This document shows positions 25,437 through 34,418 of a stretch of 64,000 bases of DNA, piece after piece. Origin of the DNA: Muribaculaceae bacterium (GTDB taxonomy: Bacteria > Bacteroidota > Bacteroidia > Bacteroidales > Muribaculaceae). Each line of letters begins with the position of its first letter. Within the stretch, counting starts at the first letter, position 1. A program made the position numbers and the translations under genes. Below the pieces are notes generated by a model. It saw only the letters and a program-made list of their open reading frames with translations, had not been told where the DNA came from and did not search any database. The stretch spans positions 1-64,000 of the forward strand of contig JAIECF010000112.1 in NCBI GenBank assembly GCA_029068655.1, in the 5' to 3' direction.

Positions 25437-26279
25437 ATGGATAATCAGAACAGAAGATATAGAGAGAAGGAACGGACCCGGGAAAAGCAGCATACAAGTT
25501 CAGAAATTGAGGAAAAGCCTGATGATATCTGCCCGTTCTGCGGTGCGGAGATGGATCCCGACGATATGTGCTGCACTGAATGCGGAGGTCCGCGATCGGG
25601 AATCAGATGCCGGAAATGTGGAACCCTTAATTTTGGAAGTTTCTGCTCCGATTGTAATGAGCCGCTTGACGATCTTGCCAAAGAGGCTGTGCGTCAGGCA
25701 AAAAACGACCCTCATTTCAAAGAGGCCGAACGTCTTGCAGTGGAATTGGCGGAACTTGACCGGATAATTGCAGATCTTTCAGATAGCGACGAGTCCTCTA
25801 TGTCGGTTGAGGAGCCCAAGAAGCTTGACACTTCTACCATGCTTTCCGATGCTGACCGCAAGGCGCTCGAAAGATACAATGCATTGTTTGCGGGAATCAG
25901 CGACATCAAAGTGAAGCCTTCTGTTGAGCGGAAACAGATAAAATCGAAAGGTAGTTCTGCGAGGACGCAGGGTTTCAATTTAAGCGGAATGAGCCTCGGG
26001 GAGGCTGTGAAAAAATATAAGGAAGTGGCTGAGAAGCTTGAAGCAGAGCTGAATGCAATGCTCCCAGATCCTAAAGCTGCTCCTCAGGAACAACGAAATT
26101 TCTTCTCGGCAAGAAAAATCAACAGTGCCGGTCTTGTTCAGGTGCGTCAGTGCTGGGTGTGTAACTATTGCGGTTGTCATCACAATCAGCCTTCGGAGTG
26201 CTATAAACCCTGGATGGGAGGCAAGTGGATTATGGACACGAAATTGGGTGATCTCACGACTTCAACACTTTATGACTGA
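25437..26279 (+). CDS. Zinc-ribbon protein, first gene of the kinase-AAA-FHA-PP2C cluster
   Basis: A 280-residue soluble protein. Two N-terminal zinc ribbons use Cys32/35 with 46/49 and Cys58/61 with 70/73 (ICPFCGAEM, CCTECGG, RCRKCG, CSDCN). A Lys/Glu-rich helical middle follows. The C-terminus has a further Cys cluster (QCWVCNYCGCHHN, then SECYKPWMGGKW). It starts a tight run of genes: the next ATG overlaps its TGA. Two downstream proteins carry the same type of N-terminal zinc ribbon, so the ribbons probably dock the parts together (inference). I recognise no named family. Confidence 0.75.
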   Translation: MDNQNRRYREKERTREKQHTSSEIEEKPDDICPFCGAEMDPDDMCCTECGGPRSGIRCRKCGTLNFGSFCSDCNEPLDDLAKEAVRQAKNDPHFKEAERLAVELAELDRIIADLSDSDESSMSVEEPKKLDTSTMLSDADRKALERYNALFAGISDIKVKPSVERKQIKSKGSSARTQGFNLSGMSLGEAVKKYKEVAEKLEAELNAMLPDPKAAPQEQRNFFSARKINSAGLVQVRQCWVCNYCGCHHNQPSECYKPWMGGKWIMDTKLGDLTTSTLYD

Positions 26280-29200
26280 TGGCAGATAAAGATAATAATA
26301 GCAACCGGGGCTGGGGTGGATCCCCACAGAAAAGCAACACCGGCTCACAGCAGGGTAATCCCGCCTGGGGTGGATCCCCGCAGAAAAGTAACACCGGCTC
26401 ACAGCAGGGTAATCCCGCATGGGGCGGATTCCCACAGAAAAGCAACACCGGCTCTCAGCAGGGTAATCCCGCCTGGGGTGGCTCCCCGCAGAAAAGCAAC
26501 ACCGGCGCAGGTGAAGTCGTCGCAAATAGATTTACTGATGCTCCTGAGTATCCTCAATATGAGATTGACGGTATTGTCTATAAGATGATTAGGGTGGTTT
26601 CGTCCAATTCAGGAGAAGCGAAGATTCTCGAGATAGAGAATGCTGGCCATCACTACGCTCTAAAGTTGTATAAACCTCGTGTGCATCCAAATCATGAGGT
26701 TTTGGAAAGGGTCATGAAGCTTCGTGGTAACGGTATGCTTATCGACATTTACGCCCATGGAGTATGGACCGACAAAACCACAGGTGTCGAGCACGACTAC
26801 GAGATCATGGAATATTGCAGCGGAGGATCGCTTGCAACCCTCAAACTCACCGGAGACGAGAAGAGAATGAGGGAAATAACAGCACGCATGGCGGCGACAC
26901 TTGACTTTGCCCATGCTCACGGAATACTTCACCGCGATGTCAAGCCTGCTAATTTTCTTTTCACTGATGATACTCATACACAGTTTGTCCTGACTGACTG
27001 GGGACTCGCTAAAATCCTTGATAAAGATGGGAGAGCGGTGACCGATGAGGGGCGCACAAAGATCTATGCAGCTCCGGAGATGTATTCATACATACCGGGC
27101 AAACTCACTTATGTGGATGCAAAAGCTGATTTCTTCTCAATGGGCATGTCGCTGCTCGCCTTATGGATGGGTGAGGGTCTGCTTACGGCCGACGAGGAGG
27201 AACTGGTGGATAACAAACGTTATGGAAAGTTGCCGTATCCTTCTACTTCAGAGATGAGCGAGCACCTGCTGTCGCTCATTAAGTCCTTAACTCTCGTCAA
27301 TCCTAAGGAGAGGGCCGGCCTCGAGGAGATCGCAAGGTGGGCCAGGGGAGAGATAATATATAAGGATCCGGTGGTCGACGACAGTTTGCGTGAGTTCAGA
27401 ATAGTCTTCAGCGCCCAGAAAAAACTTATAGCCCATAATGCTAAGGAACTTGGCGTTATGATGTGGGAAAACCGTGATTTGGGAAAAGATTATCTTTACG
27501 GTGAGCTCGATAAATGGCTTAAAGATGTAGATCAGCCTGAACTTTCCAGAGAGATAAAGAAAATCAAGGAAGAACTTTATCCGGGAAACAGGGACGCAGG
27601 CCTTTTCGCCGCAGCCCTTCTTTTAAATCCGGAGACACTCTATGAGGGCCTTGACGGTAAGCCTTTGAATACACAACAGGATATCGCCCGGGAACTCTTC
27701 GATAATTCGGCTGCATATAAGAAGGCTCTTTTCCGAAAAAAAGAGCATCCTATATGGGCGTATCTGAGTGCCAACGGGCTCCGTGAAAGAGTCGAAGAGT
27801 TTCGCAAACTCATCAATAAGAACGGCGAGCAAGGAGTGCTGACCATCGCATACATGCTCGATCCTTCACTGCCCTTCAGATTTCCTTGTATTAAAGGAAA
27901 TCAAGATACTTATGTAGAGATTGACGCGCTGAAGGATCTTGCGGATGCTTTGGCCGAAAACAAAATAGAACCTTCAGAAATTTTCCTTGGCGATGACTTC
28001 CTGCTGTGGGCGGCCTATCGCAATCCTGAGCTTGCTGGCAAGGCCAAGGAGATAGTAGACGGAGGTTTCAGAAGTCTGGTAGAGAGCTCAAGATCAGCCT
28101 CCGGAGGATCTCCTACCGCAATACATCCGTTGTTGCAGAAGCTCGTTGACGGTAAGGGAGCAACTTCTGGAGTGGAAGAGAAGATAAGCGATGATATGAA
28201 AGCTGCCTACCTGTCATATGTGCTGCTGCCGGATGTGGGTATGGACTACAGGCCTATAAGCGAGTCAAATCTCGCTACTCCTGAGCAGATTGCCATGAAG
28301 ATTCAGCCTGAGTCTTCAATCTATAAGGGAAAGCTGGCAGTCTCGATGGTCGACATGGATGACGATATCAGGGCATACTTTGCGGCTCGGGGGAAGTATG
28401 ACAGTCTGATAAGCTGGATGCGATACTGTTTTGATTTCAGTTCTTCTGACTTCCATAAGAAATTTGTGCCTTATGACGAAGTTGTGGCTCGTTTTAAAAT
28501 AGCGGCTGGTTTCAATGGCTCTCCTCTACCTCTGCATGTAGATGGCAAAGTTTTAACAGGGCTTAGCGATGTTGAGCGCGAGGATCTGTCAGGGTTGCCG
28601 ACACACATTCAGGATATGATAGCCAAGTGGCTTTCGCTTTTCTTTCATGAGGAAATCAACGCCGACTATTCCAGATATTCATATTTTAAGCGTGCTTCAC
28701 GTTTCTTTCAATTTATCTACACCAATCTGCCGGGGTCATCGTATGCTAAAAACGCCAAACCTAAGGTAGACGCTATCAGGAAGGCTGAGAAAGAGTATCA
28801 GCGTGAATACAGGAAAGTGAAGATAGTGAAGTGGTTCGAAGCTCTTTTCTGTCTCCTTCCGCTCCTGCTCGTCACTATTGCCGGAGTCTATATTCTTATC
28901 ACTCAGGGAGCCTCGGAAATAGGGTCGATTATGAATACGATAGGATACTGGAGCGGTATAATAGTCGGAGGCATAGCGGGTCTTGCCGCTTTAGGCGAGA
29001 CGGGAAATATTATTGTCGGAGGCATAGTGGCCGTGATATGTTTTGCAATAGTAAAGATCTGTCTGGTCTTTATCGCTCCTGCTGTGCCGTGGATAATACT
29101 GGGATTCTTTCTCATTCAGCTTTTGTATAACGCTTATCTGGTGTTTACTCCGGAATACGGAAGCGTGGCTTCAAATTATTCAGACTTGCCGATGAGCGAG

Positions 29201-29755
29201 GGTGTGCTGAGGGCTGAGATGGGAAAGGCGTTCAATTGCCGTGAAAAACTTCTTCCCTCGAATCTTGTTGAGGATTACCCGGAAACGATCTACATTCAGG
29301 ACAGAAGTACGCTTAAAGGAATATTTGGACGATACCTGAGAAAAGTATTATGGCTGTTTGTCGTGACAGGCTGCGCCTGTGCATTCTGTATATGGATCTA
29401 TCGTATGGATCCTGAGAAGATAGGTCATCATGATGAAGCTGTGGGGGTCGAACTTCTCGACGGAAGTTTCACCGGCGATGTGAAAGGAACTCCTCTGAAT
29501 GTGGATTTCTCTACAAAAGACAAGGTCTTGTCGGCCGGAATGGTTATCAAATACCGGAGCGGCACGACGACGCAGACCATGAGATCTGCCGAAGGAGCGG
29601 CCTCAGCATTTCCTGTGGTAATGGCCAAGGAGGATAACGAGGCTATAACCCTGACTATCGACACGGCATACATGGAATCAGGGGTAACAGTGGCCACTGG
29701 CACATATCTTAATTCAAAAGGTAATCGCCAACCAGTAAATATCAAGAAAAAATGA
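26279..29755 (+). CDS. Membrane Ser/Thr protein kinase with N-terminal 18-residue repeats
   Basis: This 1158-residue protein begins with four copies of WGGSPQKSNTGSQQGNPA (residues 12-77). A Hanks-type kinase domain follows (about 95-360): Lys129 in YALKLYK, the catalytic loop LHRDVKPANFLF (218-229), DWG at 240-242 where DFG is usual, and YAAPEMYS. A long unassigned middle holds helical segments. Hydrophobic stretches at about 850-960 and 1023-1041 anchor it in the inner membrane, and the last 115 residues are likely periplasmic. It starts one base inside the preceding gene and ends overlapping the AAA gene. It is larger than ordinary PknB-type kinases and lacks PASTA domains. The substrate is unknown; the AAA and FHA proteins are candidates. 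Confidence 0.85.
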   Translation: MADKDNNSNRGWGGSPQKSNTGSQQGNPAWGGSPQKSNTGSQQGNPAWGGFPQKSNTGSQQGNPAWGGSPQKSNTGAGEVVANRFTDAPEYPQYEIDGIVYKMIRVVSSNSGEAKILEIENAGHHYALKLYKPRVHPNHEVLERVMKLRGNGMLIDIYAHGVWTDKTTGVEHDYEIMEYCSGGSLATLKLTGDEKRMREITARMAATLDFAHAHGILHRDVKPANFLFTDDTHTQFVLTDWGLAKILDKDGRAVTDEGRTKIYAAPEMYSYIPGKLTYVDAKADFFSMGMSLLALWMGEGLLTADEEELVDNKRYGKLPYPSTSEMSEHLLSLIKSLTLVNPKERAGLEEIARWARGEIIYKDPVVDDSLREFRIVFSAQKKLIAHNAKELGVMMWENRDLGKDYLYGELDKWLKDVDQPELSREIKKIKEELYPGNRDAGLFAAALLLNPETLYEGLDGKPLNTQQDIARELFDNSAAYKKALFRKKEHPIWAYLSANGLRERVEEFRKLINKNGEQGVLTIAYMLDPSLPFRFPCIKGNQDTYVEIDALKDLADALAENKIEPSEIFLGDDFLLWAAYRNPELAGKAKEIVDGGFRSLVESSRSASGGSPTAIHPLLQKLVDGKGATSGVEEKISDDMKAAYLSYVLLPDVGMDYRPISESNLATPEQIAMKIQPESSIYKGKLAVSMVDMDDDIRAYFAARGKYDSLISWMRYCFDFSSSDFHKKFVPYDEVVARFKIAAGFNGSPLPLHVDGKVLTGLSDVEREDLSGLPTHIQDMIAKWLSLFFHEEINADYSRYSYFKRASRFFQFIYTNLPGSSYAKNAKPKVDAIRKAEKEYQREYRKVKIVKWFEALFCLLPLLLVTIAGVYILITQGASEIGSIMNTIGYWSGIIVGGIAGLAALGETGNIIVGGIVAVICFAIVKICLVFIAPAVPWIILGFFLIQLLYNAYLVFTPEYGSVASNYSDLPMSEGVLRAEMGKAFNCREKLLPSNLVEDYPETIYIQDRSTLKGIFGRYLRKVLWLFVVTGCACAFCIWIYRMDPEKIGHHDEAVGVELLDGSFTGDVKGTPLNVDFSTKDKVLSAGMVIKYRSGTTTQTMRSAEGAASAFPVVMAKEDNEAITLTIDTAYMESGVTVATGTYLNSKGNRQPVNIKKK
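26312..26509 (+). repeat. 54-base coding repeat, about 3.7 copies
   Basis: Units start at 26312, 26366, 26420 and 26474 and encode WGGSPQKSNTGSQQGNPA, the last copy ending at NTGA. The units are nearly identical at the DNA level and differ at a few silent sites and one S-to-F change in copy 3, so the copy number is probably variable. Confidence 0.95.
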
Positions 29756-32700
29756 AATGCAGCAAGTGTAATAGAGATAACCGTGATACAGCAAAATTTT
29801 GCAAATGGTGCGGTACTGCAATTCTCAGTAGGGTTTCGGCACCGCCGGCGCAGGATAAAAGTAAAGACGACGGTACGAAATCCCTCGCTGGAGGTTCTCT
29901 CGATAATCTTATTGAGAAAGAGGATATAGTCAGAAAACTCGGTTCGATAATTGCCAAGGCTAAAGGGAAGGCCGATTATTGCCGTAAAAACGGCATAAAG
30001 GAGCGAATGCAGCTTAGTTTCGTTATCACAGGCGACCCGGGAAGCGGAAAGACTGAGACCGCTTACACGATAGCGCAGATGCTTTATGAAGCAGGTGTCA
30101 CCCGCTCTCCGGAGCCTGTTGTGGTGAATGCCGTGAATTTCAACGAATGGAAAAAGGATGTCGGGAAGCATGAAGCGAAATATGCCAATTCGGTGATCAT
30201 ATTCGAAGAGTCGCAGAAACTTATCGGTGATGGCGAACACACTGATATCAACGACATAGACCATCTGCTTCAGCTCGTGAAGAGATGGAGGGAGAAAGGC
30301 GACATGCCGGTGGCGATTATAACCGGTGGCAGGGAACTGTTGAAATATTTAAGAGAACATGGCTCCGCCACTATAATTAACTATTTCTTCGAGACCAACT
30401 CTCCGACACTTGAGGGCCTGAAACTTATAGCAGAACATAAGCTTCGCAACAAATTCATGCGTACGCTGACTCCCGAAGCAAGCGACAAGCTCGGGCGGGT
30501 TCTTCTCTATGATTTCCGTAATCCAAACGAGGCTCCGGGTGCGGGAGGCCACATGGCAGCCGAGCGAGCTTATCAGATCGACCTCAATGCCGTAGAGAAA
30601 GGCGTGTTTGTAAATCCTCTCGGACCGGAGTTTATAAGCGGTACTGAGTATCGCCCCAAGACATTCGAGGAGGTTATGGAGGATTTTGACAGGTTTGTCG
30701 GAATAGATAATATAAAGAAGGCCGTAAAGACAATTGCAAATGGCATAGCTGTCGATGTCGCCGCTGGAAGGGAGCCGACTGTGACGAAGCATTTCCGCTT
30801 CATAGGCAATCCTGGAACGGGCAAGACCACTATGGCCCGTCTTTTCGCTGACGCCCTGAATGCTCTGGGGGCTCTCCCTGTCGGGCAGTTTGTGGAGGTC
30901 TCGAAAAACGATCTTGTATCGTCTTACGTAGGTGGAACTACCGAAAAGGTGACCTCCGTGTTTAAGAAAGCAATGGGAGGCGTGCTCTTCATTGATGAGG
31001 CCTACCAGCTTGCAAACGACAGCCATGGAAAGGATGCAATCGACACAATCCTGACCCTTACTGAAAACAATAGGGGAAAGATTGTGGTCATCTTAGCCGG
31101 ATATGCAAAGGAAATGAATGAACTCAACAGTTTGAACACAGGAGTGGCGTCGAGATTCAAGGAGACAATTGATTTCCCTGATTATGATGCCGCCACACTC
31201 CTGGCAATTTTCCGGAGCATGATCAAGCATTCTCCCGACGGGTTGACCCTCTCGGAAGATGCGGAGAAGGGGGTAGAGAATTTCTTCAAACTGATGTATC
31301 AGGGAAGAAAGGAGAATTTCGGAAACGCCCGTGAGGTGCGCAACGTATTTGATACGGCTGTGGAGAGAATGCGCAACCGTGTTGCTGACGATCCTTCTCA
31401 GCCGAGAGAGATCACTATGTCTGACATCGAGGGGGAGGAAGTCTCGAGACCTAAGACCATAGAGGAGATACTCGCGGCGCTCGACGACATGGTAGGAATG
31501 GATAAGGTAAAGGAGCAGCTGATCACTATTGCATCCGATGTGAGGCTTCGTAGGATGCAGATGGAATTCGGCGACGACTCTCCGGAACTCATGAACATCC
31601 ACATAGCTATCACCGGCAACCCGGGGACGGGCAAGACAGAGGTGGCTAAGCGGCTGGGCCAGATATTCAGGGCTATTGGTGTGGCCGATAAAGGGCATGT
31701 CGTGATGCGCGAACGAAAGACTCTTCTCGACAGCATGGTCAATTCTGCCGGAATCAATATGGATAAGGCCGTCAACGAGGCTCTCGGGGGCATACTGTTC
31801 ATTGATGAGGCCTACAACCTGATACCTATGGATAATCCGTCGCAGAAAGACAGCGACGGCATGGCCGCGGTGGAAGCTCTTATGACGAGAATGGTTAACG
31901 ATGCCGGAAAGTTCATTACCGTGATAGCCGGCTACAAACAGGAGATAGAGGAATTCATCGCCAATGCAAACCCGGGACTAAAGAGCCGTTTTACCCACAG
32001 GATACATATCGACGACTATACTCCCGGACAGTTGTTTGAGATATTCATGCGTGCGGCTGCCAAGAGCAAGCTGAAACTAACCGACGATGCGTGCGAGCTG
32101 CTTCAGAAGAAGATAGATGAGATGGTCACGATGAAAGACCGTAAATTCGGTAATGCGCGTGATGTCCTCAAGCTCCTGAATGAGACCAGGGCGAGGATGT
32201 CGACCCGGCTTCGCGAGGCCGTCATGAGCGGAAAGGTCACAAAGGAACAGCTCTTCACAATCGAGGCCCCTGATATACCTTACGAAGCTCCAAAAAGAGT
32301 CAATATTAAAGAGACTTTCCGGAAGCTCGACGAGCTTGTAGGGCTTGAATCTGTAAAAACTGTTGTCCGGGATATAGCCGACGCCATTATTGTGGAGCAG
32401 GAGCGTGCCCGACTTGAAGACCGCAGACCCTCTATTCCTCTCGATAGTTATCTATTCCTCGGTAATCCCGGGACAGGTAAGACCACTGTGGCCCGCCTGA
32501 TGGCTGAGATATTCTATTCGTTGGGCCTTCTGCCGTCTAACAAACTGATAGAGATAAAGCCGGGCGACCTCATAGCTGGCTTCGTGGGACAGACCGCGCC
32601 AAAGACACGTCAGATGGCCCAGCGCGGAATCGGAGGCGTACTCTTCATCGACGAAGCATACGGACTCAAGGACGGAGGCTTCGGAGAGAAAGATGCGACT

Positions 32701-33114
32701 CCGGAACTGCTTACCATTCTGGCCGACAATAAAGACAAAATGGTGTGTATTGCCGCCGGATACCCATACGAGATTTCCGAATGGCTGGCGTGTAATACCG
32801 GTCTGCCACGCAGATTTACAAGGACAATTAATTTCGAGGATTATAATGAGGATGACCTTGCCAGAATCTTCATTAATATCGCGAAGAAAAACGGCATGCG
32901 TCTCGATGAGGATGCGGATGCGGAGATGCGCAGGTATTTCAGCGACCTTGTCGCCAATAAGGGTGATGGCTTCGGTAATGCGGCAGAGGCTGTAAACTAC
33001 TTCAACAAGGTGAAGATCAATCAGGGTGCGCGACTTCGCAAAGAGATGACGCCGGACGGATTCCGTAGAGAAGACCTTTATGTTCTTAAGTTTGACGATA
33101 TGCAGTTAAGATGA
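29752..33114 (+). CDS. Zinc-ribbon protein with four AAA+ modules of CbbX/SpoVK type
   Basis: The 1120 residues open with a zinc ribbon (Cys3/6 and Cys17/20; KCSKCNRDNR, KFCKWCG). Four ATPase modules follow. Walker A: GDPGSGKT (94-101), GNPGTGKT (352-359, 622-629 and 904-911). Walker B: VIIFEE (148-153), then VLFIDEA or ILFIDEA at 411, 681 and 963. The first module is the most diverged, and the other three match the CbbX/SpoVK/EccA family, which remodel proteins. SRFK, SRFTHR and RRFTRT give sensor-2-like arginines. Such tandem copies suggest a single-chain ring or stacked machine. Overlaps of 4 bases with both neighbours imply coupled translation. Confidence 0.9.
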   Translation: MKCSKCNRDNRDTAKFCKWCGTAILSRVSAPPAQDKSKDDGTKSLAGGSLDNLIEKEDIVRKLGSIIAKAKGKADYCRKNGIKERMQLSFVITGDPGSGKTETAYTIAQMLYEAGVTRSPEPVVVNAVNFNEWKKDVGKHEAKYANSVIIFEESQKLIGDGEHTDINDIDHLLQLVKRWREKGDMPVAIITGGRELLKYLREHGSATIINYFFETNSPTLEGLKLIAEHKLRNKFMRTLTPEASDKLGRVLLYDFRNPNEAPGAGGHMAAERAYQIDLNAVEKGVFVNPLGPEFISGTEYRPKTFEEVMEDFDRFVGIDNIKKAVKTIANGIAVDVAAGREPTVTKHFRFIGNPGTGKTTMARLFADALNALGALPVGQFVEVSKNDLVSSYVGGTTEKVTSVFKKAMGGVLFIDEAYQLANDSHGKDAIDTILTLTENNRGKIVVILAGYAKEMNELNSLNTGVASRFKETIDFPDYDAATLLAIFRSMIKHSPDGLTLSEDAEKGVENFFKLMYQGRKENFGNAREVRNVFDTAVERMRNRVADDPSQPREITMSDIEGEEVSRPKTIEEILAALDDMVGMDKVKEQLITIASDVRLRRMQMEFGDDSPELMNIHIAITGNPGTGKTEVAKRLGQIFRAIGVADKGHVVMRERKTLLDSMVNSAGINMDKAVNEALGGILFIDEAYNLIPMDNPSQKDSDGMAAVEALMTRMVNDAGKFITVIAGYKQEIEEFIANANPGLKSRFTHRIHIDDYTPGQLFEIFMRAAAKSKLKLTDDACELLQKKIDEMVTMKDRKFGNARDVLKLLNETRARMSTRLREAVMSGKVTKEQLFTIEAPDIPYEAPKRVNIKETFRKLDELVGLESVKTVVRDIADAIIVEQERARLEDRRPSIPLDSYLFLGNPGTGKTTVARLMAEIFYSLGLLPSNKLIEIKPGDLIAGFVGQTAPKTRQMAQRGIGGVLFIDEAYGLKDGGFGEKDATPELLTILADNKDKMVCIAAGYPYEISEWLACNTGLPRRFTRTINFEDYNEDDLARIFINIAKKNGMRLDEDADAEMRRYFSDLVANKGDGFGNAAEAVNYFNKVKINQGARLRKEMTPDGFRREDLYVLKFDDMQLR

Positions 33115-33641
33115 TGATGAAGTGCTTTAATTGTAAGAATGAGATAGAGGATGATTCCTTATACTGTGACCAGTGCGGTGCGAAGATTTTCATATGTCCC
33201 GACTGTCGGATCCCGGGAAAAGGTGAGGGAAAGAAATGTGGCAGATGCGGGCATTCGCTTGTAGACGCTGCTGCTCTTGCAGACTCTGCGGCAGCGGGCT
33301 CTTCCGGATCAGATGGAAGTGTTGTTCCACCGGTTCCTGAGCCAGAAAAACCTCAGCTTCCGACAAGACTGGTGTGCAGAGCTGAAAACATTACGCTCGA
33401 TCTTGTCGACGGCGCTCTTATAGGCAGAGTGGAGGGTATGTATGCCCAGAAGCTCGGAAGGCTTGATTATATATCAGCTCGCCATGCCACTCTTACCCGT
33501 AGCGGTGACTGCTGGGTGATAGCGGATGTTGGCTCGCGCAATGGCACTGCTGTCAACGACCAGTGGTGTTACACTCCGTTGCCGTTCCGCAAGGGTGATG
33601 TGGTAAGGATTGCTAATTTTTATGATTTTGTCGCGGAATGA
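33111..33641 (+). CDS. Zinc-ribbon FHA-domain protein
   Basis: A 176-residue soluble protein. Two zinc ribbons (Cys5/8 with 19/22 and Cys29/32 with 43/46) are joined by a Ser/Gly/Pro linker to a C-terminal FHA domain (about 88-176) with the phosphothreonine-pocket motifs GRVEG, SARHATL and VGSRNGT. It should bind a phosphorylated partner, most simply the kinase or the AAA protein encoded just before it. ATGA overlaps join it to both neighbours. Confidence 0.92.
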   Translation: MMMKCFNCKNEIEDDSLYCDQCGAKIFICPDCRIPGKGEGKKCGRCGHSLVDAAALADSAAAGSSGSDGSVVPPVPEPEKPQLPTRLVCRAENITLDLVDGALIGRVEGMYAQKLGRLDYISARHATLTRSGDCWVIADVGSRNGTAVNDQWCYTPLPFRKGDVVRIANFYDFVAE

Positions 33642-34360
33642 ATCTGAATTATGAAGCTTTGAGCCATGTGGGCTTATGCCGTGAGGTTAATCAGGACATG
33701 GCGATGGTCATGCAGCAGACCATACGTGACGATACCGATTCGTTCTCTTTCGAGATTCCTGAAGAAGGAGAAGAGACCCTGAAATTCGCAGCGATAGTAT
33801 GCGACGGTCTCGGAGGCCATGCGAAAGGAGAGATCGCTTCAGAGATGGCATGTGAGTCGTTCAGGGACTTCGTGGATAAAATGGAAGGTGATCTTGACGA
33901 CAACGGACTTGTAATGAAAATCAAGCAGTGGTTTCGTTCGTTCAACGAGTCTCTCATTGCAAGCGGGCATGGAGAATTGACCTGCACTACCCTTACGGGA
34001 TTGCTGCTGTATGGAGAGACACTGGTAATATTGAATAGCGGCGACTCCCGTACTTATAGAATCCGCTTCGGCAAAATGACCCGGCTCACAACCGATCATT
34101 CAGAACGTGAACGTACCGGTAATCCTGACGCCCCTTCGTCTCAGATGTATAATTGTCTGGGCCTCCCGGGAGCCTTTATTGATCTGCAACTCGCCAGGTT
34201 CGTAGAGGGAGATCGGTATCTCATCTGTTCCGACGGTCTGACTGATATGGTTGCCGAGCAGGATATAGAACGTTTTTTCGGAGAGCCTTCCCGATTGCTC
34301 CAGCTTGCCTTGCAGGCCGGAGGTTATGACAATGTTACTATTGTTTCAATAAAGGTATGA
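33638..34360 (+). CDS. PP2C-family Ser/Thr phosphatase
   Basis: The 240 residues have the PP2C metal-binding and catalytic motifs in order: HVGLCREVNQD near the start, AAIVCDGLGGHAKGEIAS, LNSGDSRTYRI, CSDGLTDMV and GGYDNVTIV. The second metal-binding aspartate of motif 2 and the GD pair are intact, so activity is expected. It would reverse phosphorylation by the membrane kinase. It starts at 33638, inside the FHA gene stop. Confidence 0.95.
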   Translation: MNLNYEALSHVGLCREVNQDMAMVMQQTIRDDTDSFSFEIPEEGEETLKFAAIVCDGLGGHAKGEIASEMACESFRDFVDKMEGDLDDNGLVMKIKQWFRSFNESLIASGHGELTCTTLTGLLLYGETLVILNSGDSRTYRIRFGKMTRLTTDHSERERTGNPDAPSSQMYNCLGLPGAFIDLQLARFVEGDRYLICSDGLTDMVAEQDIERFFGEPSRLLQLALQAGGYDNVTIVSIKV

Positions 34361-34418
34361 TGACAGTTGGCCAGAAAGCATGAATGTAAGACAGAATAAA
34401 CAAGATATTTGTATAGTT

